Shown here: positions 22,176-23,285 of the stretch, one piece after another
Layout: every line of letters starts with the position of its first letter
Numbering within the stretch: position 1 is the stretch's first letter
DNA from: DAIOHQ01 sp036744635
GTDB lineage: Bacteria; Planctomycetota; Phycisphaerae; Tepidisphaerales; Tepidisphaeraceae
DNA length: 23,285 nucleotides
NCBI GenBank assembly: GCA_036744635.1
Contig: DAIOHQ010000051.1
Coordinates: 1-23,285 of the forward strand
Direction of reading: 5' to 3'
Program-made: the position numbers and the translations under genes
The notes under the pieces: generated by a model
What the model was told of the DNA's origin: nothing
Databases searched by the model: none
What the model saw: the letters and a program-made list of their open reading frames with translations, nothing else

Positions 22176-22832
22176 ATGCAACTAGCAAATTTACCCGGCG
22201 ATGAAACAGAACTGCGCCAGAGGCAATACATCGCTAAGTCTATGTTGATGATCGTAAGTGCTACCGTAGCTTCGTATGTGATCGCCTTCTTTCTAACATT
22301 CTATGAATCTGTGCCAAATTGGTTTCCTTCAGCTGTTGATGGGGCAGTGCATAGCATTGCGGGGGCGTTCCTTGCCTTGGCGATTCGATCTAACGGGTCT
22401 TCGCTTGATGCAGGACGCTCACAGCCAGTTAGGAATGTTGCGTTCGGATTCTCAATCTGCTACTCACTACTCGCCCTCTGTCGGCTGGTAGTTGCAATTA
22501 CGGTTGGTCCGATATGGGGAATGGTGCTAGCCATGGAGGTTGTTGCGCTGGCGGCGTTTGCTCTGAGTTTTCGATTCTTCCTTTATGATTCATGGCATGG
22601 CCGATTGAGATGGGCCAGCCAAATGGTACTGCTGTTACTCTTCGCAATGCTCTCTCGTCTATTCCTGAACCTCGTGTATAATGTACTAATACCCATTAGA
22701 TGGCATGATTATTCATCGGCTGTGATGGAGCGCCTGCAACGGGTTGCCTTGGCAACCGGCGGGGTTGATCTTGTTCTGGCTGGCTCGGCGCTGTGTCTAT
22801 GTTTCATCTTGTGGCCAAAACGATCGTCCTGA
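22176..22832 (+). CDS. Six-helix membrane protein, possible immunity partner of the RHS tip
   Basis: A 218-residue protein with a hydrophilic N-terminus (MQLANLPGDETELRQRQYIAKS) and about six membrane helices: roughly 24-44, 50-72, 84-106, 112-134, 146-172 and 192-212. It ends FILWPKRSS. The ATG at 22176 has GGAG five bases upstream. It follows the RHS stop by 127 bases on the same strand and shares the lower GC of the RHS tip, so both probably arrived together. In RHS systems the gene after the variable tip usually encodes immunity; a membrane immunity protein would imply a membrane-acting or envelope-targeted tip. I do not recognise the family, and an unrelated membrane protein is possible. 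Confidence 0.72.
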   Translation: MQLANLPGDETELRQRQYIAKSMLMIVSATVASYVIAFFLTFYESVPNWFPSAVDGAVHSIAGAFLALAIRSNGSSLDAGRSQPVRNVAFGFSICYSLLALCRLVVAITVGPIWGMVLAMEVVALAAFALSFRFFLYDSWHGRLRWASQMVLLLLFAMLSRLFLNLVYNVLIPIRWHDYSSAVMERLQRVALATGGVDLVLAGSALCLCFILWPKRSS

Positions 22833-23122
22833 AAGAGACGTATCCGTTTCGCCAACCGCATAGCAGCGGAAGCGGGCCATGTGGACTTGGTGTAATGGCC
22901 CAGTGGCTTTATCGGCATTTTCGTTCGGAATATGGTTGGATTTATAGTTACTTATATGGCGTTGCTAGAGGATACAGTTGCGTCAAATCGGGCATGAGAA
23001 CGGTTTGTGCAGGCGAGTTTCCGCCCAGGGCGCGTACCGAAGAGGGCGATGTGGTCATTTGTAAGTGAATATCCTGCGGAAGCGAAAAATGTGTATGGCA
23101 GAATGGGTCAGCACATTTCAAG
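22833..23122. other. Stretch with no supported gene
   Basis: The only plus frame of note (22793-23068, 91 codons) overlaps the previous gene, has no recognisable domain, and is a poor candidate. The DNA is AT-richer than the bulk of the window and may be the eroded end of the RHS-associated insertion. Confidence 0.45.
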
Positions 23123-23229
23123 GGGATAAATAAAGGTGACGCGGGATAAATAAAGGTGACGCGAGCCTTTATACAGGTGGACTAATGGTTCGCGTCACCT
23201 TTAGTTTAGCCGTCACCTTTATTTTAGCC
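23123..23229. repeat. Direct and inverted repeats built on ATAAAGGTGACGC
   Basis: A 20-base unit is perfectly repeated head to tail (23123-23142, 23143-23162). After 28 bases two inverted, slightly diverged copies follow (23191-23209 and 23210-23229). AAAGGTGACGCG and CGCGTCACCTTT give a perfect 12-bp stem. The arrangement resembles the ends of REP-type or transposon-derived elements, but no transposase is in view. Confidence 0.85.
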
Positions 23230-23285
23230 CCCGCCACGTTGAAGCGCCGATAAATCGGGCGGCGGGGAATCTCCACCTGGTATTG

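Noticed and set aside
22793..23068. Plus-strand frame of 91 codons after the membrane protein
   Set aside because: Overlaps the preceding gene, no ribosome site, no recognisable domain.
23169..23285. Minus-strand frame open to the right edge (38 codons seen)
   Set aside because: All three minus frames read plausibly at the edge and this one runs into the repeat cluster, so a gene cannot be told from chance.

Overview
The window most likely comes from a planctomycete, probably class Phycisphaerae. The reasons are: an N-terminal LEDRRMLSA motif on an RHS-type surface protein (the LEPR-xLL-like signature of planctomycete secreted proteins); a CxPSR sulfatase next to glycoside hydrolases; a Tat-exported aldo/keto reductase; high GC; and clusters of 7-bp-period repeats between genes. 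The taxonomic call is inference from these features only.

Layout. 1-2044: a sugar-active beta-propeller enzyme cut by the left edge, a thioredoxin-2 (trxC), and a small coiled-coil protein divergent from it. 2070-3680: an exported TPR plus trypsin-like serine protease. 3681-4232: a gene-free spacer with an inverted heptamer array and the flagellin leader. 4233-5636: flagellin, followed by a strong terminator and a REP-like palindrome. 5774-6853: Tat-exported aldo/keto reductase, divergent from a GT39/ArnT-like membrane glycosyltransferase (6988-8922) that carries an in-frame copy of the same REP-like palindrome family. 9006-9941: a fructosamine-kinase/APH-like kinase. 9946-10511: a ParDE-type toxin-antitoxin pair. 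10605-12197: a GH4 glycosidase. 12409-16923: a minus-strand cluster of a type IIG-like restriction-modification enzyme followed by two small tightly coupled genes (DUF6978-like and DUF1828-like), probably a defence unit. 17475-18818: a sulfatase whose upstream DNA is a truncated second GH4 gene. 19239-22048: an RHS-repeat protein whose N-terminal exon-like part is broken by a nonsense codon and a frameshift. 22176-22832: a six-helix membrane protein directly behind the variable RHS tip, a candidate immunity partner. The right end carries a short inverted/direct repeat cluster.

The most notable points are: (1) a 114-bp perfect duplication (12157-12270 and 18928-19041) covering the leader and first codons of GH4, with an abrupt fall in identity inside the coding sequence; (2) a palindromic repeat translated as an insertion within the glycosyltransferase; (3) the RM / DUF6978-like / DUF1828-like cluster with triple 8-bp direct repeats upstream; (4) the RHS protein with a lower-GC variable tip plus a membrane protein, and a decayed secretion region. 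No rRNA, tRNA or CRISPR array was seen.
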